A DNA stretch of 5,088 bases. Source: Streptomyces speibonae. GTDB taxonomy: Bacteria; Actinomycetota; Actinomycetes; Streptomycetales; Streptomycetaceae. The position numbers were made by a program, and so were the translations under genes. Below the pieces are notes generated by a model. It did not search any database and was not told the origin of the DNA. It was given only the letters and a program-made list of their open reading frames with translations. The stretch lies in contig KL568546.1 of assembly GCA_000715605.1 (NCBI GenBank), forward strand, positions 38,549 through 43,636, given 5' to 3'. The first letter of the stretch is position 1; each line of letters starts with the position of its first letter. Positions 4,354 to 5,088 of this stretch are shown in pieces.

Positions 4354-5088
4354 ATGCACGGGAGGCCCACGCCGCCCATGCCGCTGCCCACCGACAAGCT
4401 GCGTTTCGCCATGCCGCCCATGCACGAGTCGGTGGAGGACGAGCGCCGGCACCGCAAGGAACGGCTCGCGGGCGCGCTGCGGCTCTTCGGGCGGCTCGGC
4501 TACGAGGACGGCGTGTCGGGGCACATCACGGCACGCGACCCGGAGTACAGCGACTGCTTCTGGGTCAACCCGTTCGGGATGCCCTTCCGGCACGTCACCG
4601 TGAGCGACCTGGTGCTCGCCAACCAGGACGGGCAGGTCGTCGAGGGCGGCCACCACGTCAACCAGGCCGCGTTCACCGTGCACGCCCAGGTGCATGCCGC
4701 ACGGCCCGACGTCGTCGCCGTCGCCCACTGCCACTCCGTGCACGGGCGGTCCCTCGCCGCACTCGGCGACCTGCTGGACCCCCTCACCCAGGAGAGCTGC
4801 GCGTTCTACGAGGACCACGCCCTCTACGACGCCTACAGCGGCGTCACCGTCGACGCCGAGGAGGGGCGGCGGATCGCCGGTACGCTCGGCTCCCACAAGG
4901 CGCTGGTGCTGCGCAACCACGGGCTGCTCACCGTGGGGGACTCGGTGGACGCGGCGGCCTGGTGGTTCATGACGATGGAGCGGTCCTGCCAGGTGCAGCT
5001 CATGGCGCGGGCCGCGGGCCGGCCCGTCCTCATCGACCACCGGCAGGCGGTCGCCACCCGTGAGCAGCTCGGCGGGGACCTCGTGGCA
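4354..5088 (+). CDS. Class II aldolase/adducin-family protein, 3'-truncated
   Basis: 245 codons are visible and the frame runs off the right edge. The start is ATG at 4354, with GGAGG (4345-4349) four bases upstream; an in-frame ATG at 4378 (Met9) is a weaker alternative. The family fold binds a divalent metal. Visible hallmarks are G-V-S-G-H-I-T-A-R-D (53-62), W-V-N-P-F-G, the metal-binding A-H-C-H-S with His125 and His127, and R-N-H-G with His189 as third His ligand. L-fuculose-phosphate aldolase has a catalytic Glu four residues before the His equivalent to His110; here that position is Ala106 (F-T-V-H context). The region H-A-Q-V-H-A-A-R-P-D resembles adducin-type and fungal class II aldolase-like proteins more than sugar-phosphate aldolases, so the reaction cannot be assigned. 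No signal peptide is seen. It is divergent from the split-barrel gene, and the 197-base gap between them holds short repeats but no further gene. Confidence 0.88.
   Translation, partial: MHGRPTPPMPLPTDKLRFAMPPMHESVEDERRHRKERLAGALRLFGRLGYEDGVSGHITARDPEYSDCFWVNPFGMPFRHVTVSDLVLANQDGQVVEGGHHVNQAAFTVHAQVHAARPDVVAVAHCHSVHGRSLAALGDLLDPLTQESCAFYEDHALYDAYSGVTVDAEEGRRIAGTLGSHKALVLRNHGLLTVGDSVDAAAWWFMTMERSCQVQLMARAAGRPVLIDHRQAVATREQLGGDLVA

Noticed and set aside
4276..5040. 254-aa open frame antisense to the aldolase-family gene
   Set aside because: It is a shadow of the sense gene, which has clear H-C-H and N-H-G motifs, and it has no recognisable motif of its own.

Overview
The window looks like chromosomal DNA from a Streptomyces or close relative. 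It is very GC-rich, coding sequences strongly favour G or C in the third codon position, long shadow ORFs appear in the wrong frames, and the protein families fit. No mobile element, tRNA, rRNA or CRISPR array is visible, and the gene content is mostly core metabolism.

Layout, left to right: (1) 1-1074 (+), the 3' part of a gene for a single-pass membrane-anchored protein of unknown function, open at the left edge. (2) 1075-1387, a 313-base gene-free convergent interval with several inverted repeats, including a 13-bp perfect hairpin that is probably a terminator. (3) 1388-1714 (-), a small AroQ-class chorismate mutase resembling the mycobacterial intracellular (delta) type. (4) 1715-1942 (-), its long leader, the most interesting part of the window: a promoter, an apparently leaderless 23-residue leader peptide with a Phe-Leu-Phe-Thr-Tyr run, a hairpin over the Tyr codon, and a 14-bp GC-rich terminator-like hairpin. 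Together these look like a Phe/Tyr transcription attenuator. (5) 2018-3646 (+), guaA (GMP synthase) with its own -10 element and a GTG start, divergent from the chorismate mutase unit. (6) 3648-3663, a small hairpin filling most of the 18-base gap between two convergent stop codons. (7) 3665-4156 (-), a split-barrel flavin (or F420) binding protein of the pyridoxamine-phosphate-oxidase superfamily. (8) 4354-5088 (+), the 5' part of a class II aldolase/adducin-family protein cut by the right edge.

The genes do not form one operon; each seems to have its own transcription unit. The clearest functional link is between the chorismate mutase and its leader. The enzyme commits chorismate to prephenate, the precursor of Phe and Tyr, and the leader peptide carries Phe and Tyr codons, so scarcity of charged tRNA-Phe or tRNA-Tyr would be expected to raise expression. 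guaA makes GMP and shares only the divergent intergenic region with this unit.
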